This document shows positions 1-10,100 of a DNA stretch of 64,000 nt, piece by piece. This DNA is from Kiritimatiellia bacterium (GTDB lineage: Bacteria; Verrucomicrobiota; Kiritimatiellia; WLWN01). Under the pieces are notes generated by a model that ran no database searches, was not told the origin of the DNA, and worked only from the letters and a program-made list of their open reading frames with translations. The position numbers and the translations under genes were made by a program. The DNA lies in assembly GCA_012103575.1 (NCBI GenBank), contig WLWN01000001.1:1926538-1990537 (forward strand). The letters are read 5' to 3'. Each line of letters starts with the position of its first letter. The first letter of the stretch is position 1.

Positions 1-582
1 TTGGAAATAACCCCATTTTGCCTCACCCTGTTCGGCTTGGGGCGTCTGTCTAAAAAGTTTTTCATAGGTTGATATCGCTGATTTGGAGTCCTCTTTGCCT
101 AAATAGGCTTCTCCCAATAGTTTTAAGGCCTGTTGATCCCACCCCAAATTCCGATAGTCTTTCGCTATTTTATCAAGAAGGGGAATAGCTTTATCATATT
201 GTTTTTGAGCGAATAGCTTTTTAGCTTGTTCATAGGTCTTAGGTTTGTCAGCTACGGCCTTTGCATACTGTCCTTTTACAAAGGTCTGTACGCCCACGGA
301 TGTGGTTAAAAGGATATCTCCATTGGATTTGGCTCGAATATCGGTCCCTGAAATTTTTTTGCCGTTTTTGAGTATAATATAAGGAGAGGCCGCAACCACG
401 TTTACCATGAATGAACATACACAGAGAACGATCATGCCCCGGTATAGGTCTCTGGGCAAACGTCGGACGCGGAACGTCCAATGCGTGCCTCGCCACTGCA
501 ATGGGTAACGTTCGATCCAAGCCGCTCTTCGACCGTTACTGTTGCAGGGTACACTTGCAACCTTCAGACCTTTGACATCCAT
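1..582 (-). CDS. TPR protein, N-terminal part (runs off the window edge)
   Basis: The minus-strand frame is open from position 603 to the window edge. It reads a basic N-terminus, one hydrophobic segment (MIVLCVCSFMVNVVAAS, from 435), then a segment starting PYIILKNGKK that resembles a small SH3-like fold, then TPR-type helices (TYEQAKKLFAQKQYDKAIPL). A start at ATG 582 gives a type-II membrane topology; ATG 435 would make the hydrophobic stretch a signal peptide. A GAGGT stretch lies upstream of 582 but rather far away. It follows the broken TPR gene at 698-4537 on the same strand and probably formed an operon with it. TPR proteins of this kind usually bridge envelope complexes; no enzymatic motif is visible. 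The C-terminus is outside the window. Confidence 0.6.
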   Translation of the reverse strand, partial: MDVKGLKVASVPCNSNGRRAAWIERYPLQWRGTHWTFRVRRLPRDLYRGMIVLCVCSFMVNVVAASPYIILKNGKKISGTDIRAKSNGDILLTTSVGVQTFVKGQYAKAVADKPKTYEQAKKLFAQKQYDKAIPLLDKIAKDYRNLGWDQQALKLLGEAYLGKEDSKSAISTYEKLFRQTPQAEQGEAKWGYFQ

Positions 583-697
583 GTGTTCATTGCTGACCTC
601 TTTTCATTTTTAATTTGAATGCTCTTGAGTTATTTCGGGAGGAGGATTATTTGCTTGGGCTCGTGCATTGGATCTTCGTTTCTTAAGCGTGCCTACT

Positions 698-1977
698 TTA
701 ATCGCGATTTTCTGAAAAATCTTTTATATATTGGTCACAAAGATCTACGGCATCTTGATATTTCCCTAATTCTTCAGCGAGCTGAATCGCAGACCAAACA
801 CACTGCTCTACAAGATCCCGGAGGTTCGGATCGGCAGGGTCCGCGAGTAAAGCCACCCGCATAAAAGAGGCTAACGCACCCGACAGATCCCCTTGCAACT
901 GTTGAATCGTCCCCAGATCATAGCTGGCTTGGTTGATAAGAACCTTGTCTGAACTATATCTGAAAATATCGCTAAGCGCTGTAATCGCCTTGTTGTGCTG
1001 TTCGGTTTCACGATAAACCGTAGCCAATATAAATTTTGTATCGTAAAATTTAGCGGCGTTAGGGAATTTTTCAAGAAGCTCTTCAAGCGGCAAAATCGCC
1101 TGTTCATACTCTTTGAGCTCATACCGAGATTTGCCCAACGAGAAAAGAGCGATTTGAAGTACATCCGGGTTCTCTATATGGTCGACGACTTTACTAAACG
1201 CTTGCTCAGCCTCTGTATAAAACGCTGCGTTTAGCATGAGCTGACCTATTTTAGCAAACTGTAGGGGTGTATATGACGTTGCGTTTTGCAACATGCTCGT
1301 GAATGACGTTCGGGCCAAATCAAATTGCTTCACTTCGATGGCGCTACTCACTAAAAAGTAAAAAGAGTTTTTTCCTTCTTTAGAATCGGGATGGGTTTGA
1401 GCCAAGGTATTAAACGTCGCGGCCGCTGTCTCAAAATCGCCTTTGGCCAATTGAATGGCTCCTTTTCGTCGGATCGCTTTAGGCGCCAGAGCGGATTGAG
1501 AAAAGTGGTCCACAAAAAAATCATAGGCTTTTATGTCTTGTTCGCAATAGACAGGCACTTTCTCTTCAGGAGGCGTAATCTGGCTATAACATACGCCAAG
1601 AAAAAACATGGCCTTTTCCAAGAGACTCAAAACCTCTTTTTCACTTTTTCCTGTACGATAAGGACTATTTTCTTTTTTACGTATCCAAGACAAAAGCTTC
1701 TTAAATTCCACTAAGGATTCACGGTGCTGCTTTAGTTTGTAATAAGAATCAGCCAAACTATATTGGGCTTTAGCCCTAATTAGACTAGGTTGCTCCATTT
1801 CAATATAAGGCACAAAAGATTTGAGCGCTTTGCTATAGTTTCTTTCCTTGTAATAAGTCCATGCGGTTTTGCTAATCGTTTTTACATAGTATTTGTCGCC
1901 GGGATATCTTTCGATAATTCGATCAAGGTAGTTCAGTTCTTTTTCTTTATTCCCCTGTTTGGCGCTTAAACTTGCTA
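698..1977 (-). pseudogene. C-terminal TPR fragment of the broken gene
   Basis: This is the longest part left after the IS630 insertion, about 425 residues of tandem TPR-like helix pairs, for example YYKERNYSKALKSFVPYIEM and YYKLKQHRESLVEFKKLL. The frame stays open into the IS, so a naive gene call starts inside the insertion sequence at 2074 with IS-derived residues. The real host sequence begins at the TA target site at 1976-1977. Confidence 0.8.
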
Positions 1978-2406
1978 GAGCATTTAACGATTGAAAATGC
2001 CTCGCTAACAGAAATCCGGTGGCGTGCGATAGATGCCTACAAAATGGGCAAAGGTTCCCAGGCCGATATCGCATCTTCTTATCGTGTAGATCTTAGAACG
2101 CTTCAGCGTGGGCTCTCTTGTTTCAACGAAACCGGACAGACCGCTCCCCGACCGCGTGGGCATCGTCAGGCCTTCTACAGCGGAAAGCAGCTCAAGGCGT
2201 TGGCTCAACTGGTGGGCAAACATCCCGATGCAACGCTTGAAGAACTCAAGAACATGAGCGGCGTGAAGGGGTCGATCATGGCCGTACAGCGGGCGTTGAA
2301 TCGGTTGGGCTGCCGGTATAAAAGAAACGCTTCACGCCAGCGAGCAAGACCGGGCGGATGTAAATCTCTTGAGAAAGCAGTGGATCCAAGAGGTGGCCAA
2401 ACTTGA
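1972..2406 (+). CDS. IS630 orfA, N-terminal DNA-binding half of transposase (copy A, start deleted)
   Basis: Helix-turn-helix region of an IS630-type transposase (MGKGSQADIASSYRVDLRT, then a proline/arginine linker PRPRGHRQA and a second helical domain). The normal start (MSIATAEIRRR) is missing because of the 35-bp deletion, so any product would have to begin at a host-derived TTG at 1972 or at a downstream start. The frame ends 38 nt inside orfB. Making a full transposase would need a shift into the orfB frame near the TATAAAAGAAAC stretch. Confidence 0.7.
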   Translation: MLEHLTIENASLTEIRWRAIDAYKMGKGSQADIASSYRVDLRTLQRGLSCFNETGQTAPRPRGHRQAFYSGKQLKALAQLVGKHPDATLEELKNMSGVKGSIMAVQRALNRLGCRYKRNASRQRARPGGCKSLEKAVDPRGGQT

Positions 2407-2939
2407 TCCAAGTCGCCTTGTCTTTATTGATGAATCCGGGGCGAAAACGAATATGACTCGTCTGCGGGGCCGGGCGTTGGGCGGGAACAGGCTTTTTGCC
2501 AAAACGCCTCATGGACATTGGTGTACCACCACCTTGATTTCTTCGGTCCGCCTGGACGGAACAACAGCGGCCATGGAGAGGGAGGGGGCGACAGAGACGG
2601 CTGTTTTTGGAGAATATATTCGCCGGGTTTTTCTCCCGACTCTTTCACCTGAAGATATCGTCATCATGGACAATCTTCGCGTCCATCACAATCCCAAGGT
2701 CATTGAACTCATTGAGTCATGTGGGGCCCATGTAAGATTCCTTCCACCCTACAGCCCCGATTCCAACCCCATTGAAAAAATGTGGGGCAAGATAAAGAAT
2801 CGGTTGGGCAGCCTTGCAGCCCGCAGTCAGCAGGAACTATCTGAAGCGCTCACACAAGCGTTCGAAGAGGTTTCTCCCGACGAGGTAATCGGCTGGCTTT
2901 CTTCGTGCTACATCGCGACACCTCAATCGTGAAGCGCTC
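1978..2939 (+). mobile_element. IS630-family element, copy A
   Basis: 962 bp flanked by a TA duplication (1976-1977 and 2940-2941). Ends are imperfect inverted repeats of about 26 bp (GAGCATTTAACGATTGAAA at one end, GAGCGCTTCACGATTGAGG read inward at the other). Compared with copies B and C it lacks about 35 bp that carry the natural orfA start. It is inserted in the TPR gene on the opposite strand and interrupts it precisely. Confidence 0.9.
2369..2932 (+). CDS. IS630 orfB, DDE catalytic half of transposase (copy A)
   Basis: 187 residues with the IS630/Tc1 DDE core: LVFIDESGAKTNM (first Asp), DIVIMDNLRVHH (second Asp) and PPYSPDSNPIEKMWGKIK (Glu). The orfB frame is open further upstream (ETLHASEQDRADV), so it is naturally the continuation of orfA in another frame. 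This copy has all three catalytic residues. The same protein, with few changes, recurs at 4579, 15289 and 25089. Confidence 0.9.
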   Translation: MRKQWIQEVAKLDPSRLVFIDESGAKTNMTRLRGRALGGNRLFAKTPHGHWCTTTLISSVRLDGTTAAMEREGATETAVFGEYIRRVFLPTLSPEDIVIMDNLRVHHNPKVIELIESCGAHVRFLPPYSPDSNPIEKMWGKIKNRLGSLAARSQQELSEALTQAFEEVSPDEVIGWLSSCYIATPQS

Positions 2940-3055
2940 TAGTATAAAGGTAATTTGGGGCGCTTTGCCATGTTGAGGGAAATAATCAATAAAAGATTCA
3001 TAGGCATAGAAGTACATGTTTGTGTCGCTTTTATCGAAATAGTATTTGGCCACTC

Positions 3056-3895
3056 TTAACAATCCCATAGCGGCTTTTTTATTGCCGTATACCTTTCCTT
3101 GAGATGTTCAATAACCACCTTTGCATATAATGGATCACCGACATTTGCGTAAGACATGGCTAAATTTCCTAAGACCTTTGCGAGGACCTCTGAATCTGGA
3201 TAGAGCTTGATAGGCCATGTATATTCTGTAATGGCTTGGTCATATTTCTTCTGAAAAAAGAGGACATCCGCAGCTTTGAAAACCTTAGCGCCGGCTTTTT
3301 TCCCGGTTCCGCCCGCTTTACGTACATCCACTTTGATTTTCGCACCATATTGTTCGATTAGAATTTCTTTAACCTCTGAAGATTTGATGCCGGCTTCAGG
3401 TCCCCAATCGCTATCACCATATTTTCTAAACACATTTCCAAATTCTGTTAGGGCCTTTGCATAAGCCTGTTTAGCCTGTTTTCGATCTTTTGCTTTAGCG
3501 AGTTTTTCAGCGCTGTTAAGGTATAATTTTCCTGATAAGAAGCGGGCACTGGCCATAGGACTAATAGAGAGAGGGTATCCTTGTTTTTTCAAAAGTTTAT
3601 CAATGGCTTTTAAATCTTTCTTATACCTGGATCCGTCAGTTAAACATGGGACTTCTGTGCGAATGCTTTGGAGGCAAAAGGTTGCAAAAAAACGCAGGCG
3701 CACCCACTGGGTGCGTCGAGGCTTTTTTGTAATTCCTTTTGGCCCAAACGGTTCGTGCAGAAAACCGCGTTTAACTGACGGATCCAGGTTATAGTCCTTG
3801 ATCAAGGCCTGTGCCCCTTTTTTATCACCTCGTTGAACTTTTTGATATGGGCCATAATGGGAATGGATCGACCAAACCATAGATCGTATTCCCAT
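3056..3895 (-). pseudogene. Central TPR fragment carrying an in-frame palindromic insert
   Basis: TPR-like sequence (FQKKYDQAITEYTWPIKLYP) fused in frame to the peptide encoded by the 163-bp palindromic element (starting LDPSVKRGFLHEPFGPKG, ending LTDGSR). The first residues up to HSHYG are out of the ancestral frame. The host reading ...KDYN / RYKKDLKAID... is cut only by the element plus its 5-bp duplication, so the insert adds 56 codons without breaking the frame. Confidence 0.75.
3626..3788. repeat. 163-bp palindromic element, copy 1 (inside the TPR gene)
   Basis: It begins and ends with the perfect 20-bp inverted repeat CCTGGATCCGTCAGTTAAAC (outermost bases) and is flanked by a perfect 5-bp duplication, TTATA (3621-3625 and 3789-3793). 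The whole element is an imperfect palindrome with a GC-rich centre between A and T runs. Both strands are open in one frame. Read with the TPR gene it inserts 56 codons in frame. Confidence 0.95.
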
Positions 3896-4012
3896 TGAAC
3901 TTTCTCACATATGTCCCACGCTTTATCGAGATATGATATATCCGACGTTTTTTCAGCCACTTGAATATAAAGTTCAGCGAGTTCTGTTTGTATGCGCCGC
4001 AGCGCGCTTTTT

Positions 4013-4537
4013 TCAGGATTTGCCGCTATTAAACATCTCATAAGACTGAGCAGCGCCGGCTAAATCTCCCGCCAACTTTAATCGTTGCACAACTTCATAG
4101 GCGGTTTCTTGAAAAAGGCGAAGGAGATCCGGATCGGTAGGAAGGTCGGTTTTGTACTTGTTAAAAAAGGTCTTGTAAAGCATTCCAGCCTTTTCCGTTT
4201 CGCCAATTCCATAATAGGCATTTGCCAATGCAATGTTAATGGCGTCCACTTTCAGACTATCTGATGGCATCCGCTTTATGAGCGCTTCGGCCTCGGAAAA
4301 TTTGCGTCGTCTAATTAGTACTTGAGCTTGAACAACGGTCATCCGATCTTTTTGACCTGGATACTGTTTTTGGAGCTGTTCCATGACCTTATCCGCAAAA
4401 TCTGGAAAGCCCCACTCAACTAAACCAGAAACGAATCTAAACTCTTGGTCAAGCTCATCGGCACACGATGAAAAAGGTGTTAGGAACAAGAATATAAAAG
4501 CCGAACATAAAGCAACGCTTGATAGGACTTTTAACAT
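4013..4537 (-). pseudogene. N-terminal fragment of the broken TPR gene, with signal peptide
   Basis: It starts at ATG 4537 with a hydrophobic signal sequence ending in FSSCADE; the Cys could be a lipidation site. TPR helices follow. A frameshift after residue 170 or so ends it, and the continuation lies in another frame at 3802-4041 (from PEKSALRRIQTELAELY). The longer frame up to 4606 includes residues from the adjacent IS630 end and is not native. Confidence 0.7.
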
Positions 4538-4578
4538 AACGGACGGCTTAGTTATTGGATAATAGTTATTAGAGCGCT

Positions 4579-5142
4579 TCACGATTGAGGTGTCGCGATG
4601 TAGCACGAAGAAAACCAGCCGATTACCTCGTCGGGAGAAACCTCTTCGAACGCTTGTGTGATCGCTTCAGATAGTTCCTGCTGACTGCGGGCTGCAAGGC
4701 TGCCCAACCGATTCTTTATCTTGCCCCATATTTTTTCAATGGGGTTGGAATCGGGGCTGTAGGGTGGAAGGAATCTTACATGGGCCCCACATGACTCAAT
4801 GAGTTTAATGACCTTGGGATTGTGATGGACGCGAAGATTGTCCATGATGACGATGTCTTCAGGTGAAAGAGTCGGGAGAAGAACCCGGCGAATATATTCT
4901 CCAAAAACAGCCGTCTCTGTCGCCCCCTCCCCCTCCATGGCCGCTGTTGTTCCGTCCAGGCGGACCGAAGAAATCAAGGTGGTGGTACACCAATGTCCAT
5001 GAGGCGTTTTGGCAAAAAGCCTGTTCCCGCCCAACGCCCGGCCCCGCAGACGAGTCATATTCGTTTTCGCCCCGGATTCATGAATAAAGGCAAGGCGACT
5101 TGGATCAAGTTTGGCCACCTCTTGGATCCACTGCTTTCTCAA
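4579..5142 (-). CDS. IS630 orfB, DDE catalytic half of transposase (copy B)
   Basis: 187 residues with the DDE core, but the first motif reads FIHESGAKTNM, with His in place of the first catalytic Asp found in copies A, C, D and E. The second Asp (IMDNLRVHH) and the Glu (SNPIEKIWGK) are kept. This copy is therefore probably catalytically dead even if translated. Confidence 0.85.
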   Translation of the reverse strand: MRKQWIQEVAKLDPSRLAFIHESGAKTNMTRLRGRALGGNRLFAKTPHGHWCTTTLISSVRLDGTTAAMEGEGATETAVFGEYIRRVLLPTLSPEDIVIMDNLRVHHNPKVIKLIESCGAHVRFLPPYSPDSNPIEKIWGKIKNRLGSLAARSQQELSEAITQAFEEVSPDEVIGWFSSCYIATPQS

Positions 5143-5518
5143 GAGATTTACATCCGCCCGGTCTTGCTCGCTGGCGTGAAGCGTTTCTTTTATACCGGCA
5201 GCCCAACCGATTCAACGCCCGCTGTACGGCCATGATCGACCCCTTCACGCCGCTCATGTTCTTGAGTTCTTCAAGCGTTGCATCGGGATGTTTGCCCACC
5301 AGTTGAGCCAACGCCTTGAGCTGCTTTCCGCTGTAGAGGGCCTGACGATGCCCACGCGGTCGGGGAGCGGTCTGTCCGGTTTCGTTGAAACAAGAGAGCC
5401 CACGCTGAAACGTTCTAAGATCTACACGATAAGAAGATGCGATATCGGCCTGGGAGCCTTTGCCCATTTTGCAGGCATCTATCGCACGCCGCCGGATTTC
5501 TGCTGTTGCTATACTCAT
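5105..5518 (-). CDS. IS630 orfA (copy B)
   Basis: 137 residues from the natural start MSIATAEIRRRAID. HTH region MGKGSQADIASSYRVDLRT, then a linker and second helical domain. It overlaps orfB by 38 nt in a frame that differs so that a net +1 (or -2) shift would be needed for a fusion transposase. The same arrangement is in every copy. Confidence 0.8.
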   Translation of the reverse strand: MSIATAEIRRRAIDACKMGKGSQADIASSYRVDLRTFQRGLSCFNETGQTAPRPRGHRQALYSGKQLKALAQLVGKHPDATLEELKNMSGVKGSIMAVQRALNRLGCRYKRNASRQRARPGGCKSLEKAVDPRGGQT

Positions 5519-5567
5519 GTCATGGAGTATGGATCTTCTAGCGAGGCATTTCAATCGTTAAATGCTC

Positions 5568-5892
5568 TAGCTGTTGTTGGAACACTATTGTTTCATTTCG
5601 AACGAATATCCTCTCTGACTCATAGCAAAGAATGACACCAAGTGCAACTACTCCATGGGTGTAAGACAGGTTTGTTGGCCATCTGGTATAAACCTATTAG
5701 GCTGTTTTCAATGGCGATAGGGGAGGCCTTCACCATAAGCAATTTTGGCCTGTTATGAGCTTATTTCCTGAAAAATATAGATTTTGGTGAGTGAAAAAGG
5801 TCGTTAATAAGTGGTCATTGGACTGTTATCAATCACCAAGGATGCCCTGTTGGCTACAAAGTCTTCCTGGAGTCCTGACATATTGAAATTAA
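5568..5892. other. Intergenic stretch with no recognised gene
   Basis: About 325 bp between IS630 copy B and the end of the broken hydrolase gene. Short frames exist on both strands but none has recognisable motifs, a ribosome binding site or a neighbour relationship. It may be degraded coding sequence. Confidence 0.5.
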
Positions 5893-6583
5893 TTATAAGG
5901 TTAAGGATTCTCCCGGGGACAAGAGCTTGGTCTTTGTATCTGTATTGGTTTCAACACGCTTTGCCCACGCTTCGACATTCTGCTCAATTAGAGGCCACGT
6001 ATTGTAGTGATAAGGAATCGCTAGTTTGGGATTTACAAACTTGATCGCTCGAAAAGCATCATCGGGACCCATCGTAAAATTATCACCGATCGGAACAATG
6101 AACAGATCAATGCCCTCCTCCCCGTATAGCTTCATATCTGAAAAAAGGCCTGTATCAACCCGCTATATAAACTTTCTTGCTCTCTAGAGTCAAAATTAGA
6201 CCCGCCGCCACGCCCCCATCGCTACCATCTGGCAAGCCGGATCCATGCTGAGCCATCACAAGTTTTACATGGCCAAAATCGTGCTGAAGTCCATCGCCAA
6301 TATGCTGTGCATGAACCTGATCTTCTGGTACTTCCTGTTGTTTTAGCCACGCTGCAATTTCATAGTTCGCAATCAGCTTGGCACCCGTACGTTTAGCCAC
6401 ACTTACGAGATCTTCAACGTGATCAAAATGTCCGTGAGTAATGAGAATAAAGTCTGCTTGCACATCGTCAGCAGAAATATCCGATACGGGATTACTTGTA
6501 AAAAACGGGTCAACAAGAATACGATCTTTCCCCGTATCAAAACTCAATGTTGCATGTCCATGAAAATGACAAGTTATAGCCAT
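5893..6583 (-). pseudogene. UPF0173-type metal-dependent hydrolase (metallo-beta-lactamase fold), one frameshift
   Basis: The first part (from ATG 6583) has CHFHGHATLSFDTG, DPFFTSNP and the metal-binding motif THGHFDHVED (HxHxDH type), then DFGHVKLVMAQHGSG. It stops after KVYIAG at 6155. The continuation lies in another frame from DTGLFSDMKLYGEEGIDLF to the end SPGESLTL at 5893, with IGDNFTMGPDDA and PYHYNTWP, as expected for the YtkL/UPF0173 family of about 225 residues. The junction is explained by one extra T (gcgggTtgatac). All expected metal ligands are present, so a single-base sequencing error would restore a normal enzyme. Substrate is unknown for the family. Confidence 0.8.
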
Positions 6584-6601
6584 GTGATATTTTCCTTTTA
6601 T

Positions 6602-7122
6602 TTAACCTCGAAGCTTTTTCCTTACCCGACTGTACCCAAAAGATAACACTCCAATGAGCATAAAAGCTAATGATGTAGGCTCCGGGAGTAGGGGGGGTAG
6701 TTGATCCCCATCAAATATCAAAGGTGTCGTATTTAACTGATATGATTGGGGCGATGCAGGAGGTGCAATGTCATTTGCAGTAAACAGAGGTGCATCATAG
6801 TAAAGGTCACCGAAATCAAAAGTGGGATCTTGAAAAACACGTGCATAAACCATAGATCCGCCATCTAAAGGGTAGGGGGCGTCGGTATTAGCTGTCCACC
6901 CATCTCCATAATCTGAAGCGGCGTTTCCTGATTATCTGTACCCGCCCAAATCAATTGAGCCAATGTCGATCCGACCCCATTCTCTGTTAGAAGCCCTGTA
7001 AGACCTGGCGGGGTAATAAAGAAACCCTCACCCGCTGTCCAGGCAATCAAAACATTCCCGTAAGACATACTCGCGCTCAACGCTAAACCACACAAAACTA
7101 TCGACATCTTCTTTTTAATCAT
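6602..7122 (-). pseudogene. PEP-CTERM surface protein, decayed paralogue
   Basis: Signal peptide (MIKKKMSIVLCGLALSASMS) and mature start match the intact paralogue at 11913-12515 almost residue for residue. After IWAGTDN a deletion of roughly 80 bp shifts the frame and ends the first part at 6865. The second part (6602-6853) resumes with MVYARVFQDPTFDFGDLYYD and ends in a PEP-CTERM tail: LPEPTSLAFMLIGVLSFGY followed by RVRKKLRG. In the family this tail is cut and the protein attached by an exosortase; none is in this window. Loss may be tolerated because the paralogue is intact. Confidence 0.85.
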
Positions 7123-7146
7123 AACTATGCTTTCCCCTCTTTTGCT

Positions 7147-10100
7147 TTACTTTTTTAACCTTAATCGAAGAGCTTGGGCCTCATCATAAGATTCTGGACC
7201 TAACGCCGCCGGCCGAGCCAAGATAAGATCGACCAACTCCAATGCCTTTTGGGTTAACCCTTTACGTTCGTACACTTGCGCTATATGCAAGCTAAACAGA
7301 GGGTAGTTTGGAGCCAGCTCAAGTGCCTTCAAAATCGCATCTTCGGCTTCTTTCAATTTATTTTTTTTAAAGAGAATGACACCATAGGTATCCCATACCA
7401 CAGCACTTTTATTGTTTAAAGCCAATGATTCTTCTGCTAATTTTAACCCTTTGTCATAGGCTTGTCTCTTTTGAAGCACCCATGCAAGATCATTTAATGT
7501 ATGGAACGCACGATCTTTTTCTAGACTTGTACGAAAGGATGCTTCAGCTAATGCCAATTCACCTCGAGTGACTTGAAGGGTGCCGAGAACATAATTTGCA
7601 AAGGCATGTCGAAAATCTATACTTAATATTTCTTCAATATGTTTTTCCGCTGAATCTCGTCTAGCTTCATACACATCTAATCGCAATAGCATGTCGAGTG
7701 TCCGAAGATGATTCGGCTGAACCTTCAAAATCTTATCCAACAGGCCTCTTGCCTCTTTCGGTTTTTTCCGCTTGCTCTGTAATTCGGCTAGAGCCAAAAG
7801 AATCCCTGCATTTGAGGAATTGGCAGTCGCCACCTTTTCTAAGGCCGTATCGACAATCTTTTCATCACCCATTTCTGATGCAACGACAGCAAGAGCGGTC
7901 CACGCATTTAAATTTTGAGGTTCTCGTTTTACTATGTTTTCGAATATAGTTTTTGCTTCGATATAATTACCAAGGAGTGATTCTAAAAGAGCTTCATTAA
8001 ATTGAAGCGCTGTTGTCGACATGCCTAATTCCTTGAGCCGTCCCAAATAAGCCCTGGCAGAATCAAAATCTGTTTTACGCATGGAAAGACGAAAAAGACC
8101 GAATAAAGCTGATGTATGGTTTGGATTTTTCTTTAACAGTGATAGATATATTTTTTCGCTAGATTCATCTTCCGCTGTAGAAAGATAAAGAGAGGCCAAG
8201 GTTAACTGAAAAGACTCTGAGCCTTTTCCGACCTCGATGGCTCGTTTGATTTGTTCTATAGCTACTTTTGGTCTTCCCGATAAGGCCCAGGCCAAGCCTG
8301 TTTGCGCATAGGCTTGTGCGTTACGTACATACCCATAATGATAACTCAAAGACCATATTTGATATTTGCCTCTTAACTTGCGTAAAAAAATTTCTAACTC
8401 AGCCTGTAGAGCTTCTTCTTCGGGATGCGATATACGGGTGGATAGACTTGCTTGGTTAAGTAATGTGCTAACGTTTTTTTCATCAAACTTTCTAGCCTGT
8501 GTATACGCCTCAAAAGCCAAATTCGTTCGGCCCATATCTTCAAAGAACACCCCCAAATTATTTGCGACCTTGCTGAGATGCCTGGACAAAAAAGTGTCGA
8601 CAGGTTTTCCAATATTTTTCTCGAAAATTTCTCCGGATTTCATGCGCTGGCAGTGTTCCCAAAACGTTCTGTGCTGTTTCATTAATAGGTCAGGATCTAT
8701 TTTTTTCTTATCATCAACACCTGAAAATAAAACGGTCTGAGGGATTGCGTGATACGCGTTTGCCGTCCATATATCTGTAACGCTCAATACAGCTAAATTT
8801 GTTTGGATCCCTGAAGATGAAGAGATCCACTCATTTAAAAGAGGGACCAACCCTATCTTTGCCAATCCTTTCAAACGATTATTGCCCCCAAATAATGATG
8901 AAACATAGTTAAGATAGGCTGATGACCGTCCCTTTGCGGGATTTAGAATATTGAGAGCCTGGTCCCTCTCATGTGCTTTTAGAAGAATTAAATTATCTAG
9001 AACCCCATTAGAAATAAGCCACAATCGTCCTTCTAAATTTTTAACCACTTCCTGGGCAACAACATCTAAATATCTCCCAGATTTCCCATAAACAACTCGT
9101 CCGTTTAAAAACAGGGCAACGATAAAGATTCCGATTAATGCCGGAAATAAAGCCAATCGAAAGACTCGTTTTATCATCTCGAGCAAAGGACGGTTCCGTT
9201 GATCGTTCTGTCGAACGCGACCAAAAAATACAACATACCAATATCCGGCTAGATACCCCGCCCACATCGCCACAAATACATAGGGTGTTATCAAAAGAGA
9301 ACTCCACCCAAATAAACCCCATGGTGAAAATTTGTGTTCGAAGTATGTGTCTAGCAGCAGCCAAACAGCCAGTATCGTCAAAACTCCGTGAAGCATATAG
9401 GAACCCCAAACTGATTTCGTGTCAGTAGGATCTTTTTTTCGGATCAAAGGAATCACAAATAGCCAAGGAATGATCGTGGAAACCCCAACAAGTAACCATC
9501 CGATGTGAGGAACACTTGTTGTTACAGCATAATACTGGTCGCGCCAAAAAATGCGCAAGACCTGAAAGAAGCTTGAGAACGATCCCCATGCAAATGTATC
9601 CGATTGATAGAAATTATATGCTGCATAAAAACAGAAAGATAGGCCTAGTATATAACAGATACTTAGGCCTACAAATTTTTTGATTTGTAGCAGGTTATTT
9701 GTCCACAGATATACCAATATAGCAGTCGCAAAAAAAGGAGCTAAAATAATAAACGTAGCAAACTCTGTTGCCCCCAACCCGCACAGAAAGACAATGATAT
9801 ACAAGAGGGATACTCTTTTTGTTCGATATGCTCTTAATAAAAGGTAGACGACCACCAGGAGGAAAAGAGTGTCAAAAGATAATGTGTGCGCACGTGTTCC
9901 CACAACCCAAAACGGAACACTAACCAGTAAATATAACGCGGCAACCACTCCAGAAATAAGCTGAGATTTTTCTTCAGAAAAATCTAAACGCACCTCCTCA
10001 AGTGTTCGTGTATGCTGAATTTGAGAGACAATACTAAAAACCAACCATATGGATCCAGCCGCACAAGCAGCGCTGAATAAATTTATAGCATGGGCCACCG

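Larger units (their letters stand above)
698..4537 (-). pseudogene. Large secreted TPR protein, broken by an IS630 copy, a palindromic element and three frameshifts
   Basis: The ancestral gene began at ATG 4537 with a signal peptide (MLKVLSSVALCSAFIFLF...) and ended at 698. It would have encoded about 900 residues of tandem TPRs, similar in size to the intact TPR gene at 32796. Five lesions are visible: a frameshift near 4015-4030; a frameshift near 3850-3890; an in-frame 163-bp palindromic element at 3626-3788; a frameshift in an A-run near 3065; and an IS630 copy at 1978-2939. Removing the IS and one copy of its TA duplication restores the frame exactly (QITFIL joined to ASLSAKQGN). The upstream border is another IS630 copy at 4572, only 35 bp before the start codon, so the native promoter is probably displaced. 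The gene cannot make its full product as read. Confidence 0.85.
4572..5567 (-). mobile_element. IS630-family element, copy B
   Basis: 996 bp, flanked by TA (4570-4571 and 5568-5569), with the same inverted ends as copy A. It holds a full-length orfA and an orfB in different frames. It sits directly upstream of the broken TPR gene start and probably separated it from its promoter. Confidence 0.9.

Noticed and set aside
248..520. 90-codon minus-strand frame
   Set aside because: It lies in a different frame of the TPR gene at 1-582, which has the signal-like helix and TPR pattern.
698..2074. Taking the TPR frame starting at 2074 as an intact 458-residue gene
   Set aside because: Its first 30 or so codons are IS630 sequence; the host part starts at the TA site and joins in frame to the fragment beyond the IS.
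2276..2648. Recurrent 74-, 80- and 68-codon frames opposite each IS630 copy
   Set aside because: They recur only because the element recurs, overlap the DDE gene on the opposite strand, and have no ribosome binding site or recognisable domain.
4579..5554. IS630 frame split as a sequencing error
   Set aside because: The same offset is present in all five copies, so it is a property of the element.
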